From assembly GCF_007997215.1 (NCBI RefSeq), contig NZ_VORW01000029.1, forward strand, positions 1-40,793: a stretch of 40,793 nucleotides of DNA, read 5' to 3'. A program made the position numbers and the translations under genes. The stretch's first letter is position 1; each line of letters begins with the position of its first letter. This document shows positions 40,643-40,793 of this stretch, one piece after another. The stretch is from Algoriphagus aquimarinus (GTDB lineage: Bacteria; Bacteroidota; Bacteroidia; Cytophagales; Cyclobacteriaceae). The notes beneath the pieces are model-generated. The model did not search any database. It was given only the letters and a program-made list of their open reading frames with translations, and was not told the origin of the DNA.

Positions 40643-40772
40643 GATTTACGATTTATTCGGCAATTAGCGCAAGGTACTATCTTTAAAAACTAGAAGTTTT
40701 AGATTTTTTTTACCTTTACGATACCGGAGAGGAAGCATGCAGTGACTGTTCACTTGGATGTTTACCTTGTGT

Positions 40773-40793
40773 AGTGCCGACTTGATCGGCACT
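40773..40793. terminator. Stem-loop at the window end
   Basis: AGTGCCGA (40773-40780) and TCGGCACT (40786-40793) form a perfect 8-bp stem with a 5-nt loop, 130 bases after mnmA. The sequence just before it (GCAGTGACTGTTCACTTGGA) resembles a decayed four-hairpin element. What follows is outside the window. Confidence 0.45.

Overview
The window reads as a chromosomal segment of a Bacteroidota bacterium, most likely a marine or soil Cytophagales member of the Cyclobacteriaceae (Algoriphagus-like). The grounds are a TonB-dependent receptor with an N-terminal carboxypeptidase-regulatory domain, a large carboxypeptidase-regulatory/MG2-like secreted protein, a short Bacteroidota-type arginine decarboxylase, a secreted PVC-type haem protein, menaquinone synthesis (menA) and several TAnnTTTG -7 promoter boxes. 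The sequence is moderately AT-rich. No rRNA, tRNA or CRISPR array was seen. The taxon is an inference from gene content, not from a marker gene.

Layout. 1-890: the edge of an IS3-type insertion sequence, then non-coding repeats including a near-perfect 210-bp tandem duplication. 893-3943: a TonB receptor divergent from a DtxR/MntR-type regulator, with a 20-bp perfect palindrome inside the receptor promoter. 4182-4994: a metal-dependent amidohydrolase. 5357-11055: a secreted S9 (DPP-IV type) peptidase, a class C beta-lactamase-fold serine hydrolase and a lipoprotein c-type cytochrome/dehydrogenase. 11313-15789: an aldo/keto reductase, a zinc alcohol dehydrogenase, a sugar isomerase/epimerase, an L-rhamnose-mutarotase-like protein and a secreted DinB-fold protein, which look like part of an L-sugar (fucose/rhamnose/galactose-like) oxidation route. 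15797-18580: the large MG2-like protein. 18990-25811: arginine-centred genes (arginine decarboxylase, arginase, argS) with a methionine-type aminotransferase and an uncharacterised 140-aa protein. 25921-30080: glutathione peroxidase, menA, tandem universal stress protein, SUI1/eIF1-like factor and an EamA transporter.

30115-36921 is a three-gene minus-strand operon: transglutaminase + DUF2126 amidoligase, circularly permuted ATP-grasp fused to alpha-E, and a stand-alone transglutaminase. Comparative genomics has predicted that such clusters make or modify peptides; I know of no established product, and this is the strongest candidate in the window for an incompletely described system. 37171-40642: a ROK-family sugar kinase, a lipoprotein serine hydrolase/esterase and mnmA.

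The intergenic DNA is unusually rich in dispersed repeats. There is an inverted pair of ~172-bp elements at 5.1 and 12.5 kb, two elements made of four small hairpins (18.7 and 22.4 kb), and a MITE-like element at 29 kb. A dead GxxExxY gene lies between ~40-bp inverted repeats, with two further solo copies of that repeat elsewhere. Two related ~110-nt leaders directly precede the start codons of two unrelated genes (28.5 and 38.0 kb). These leaders and the repeat-bounded GxxExxY unit are the best non-coding leads.
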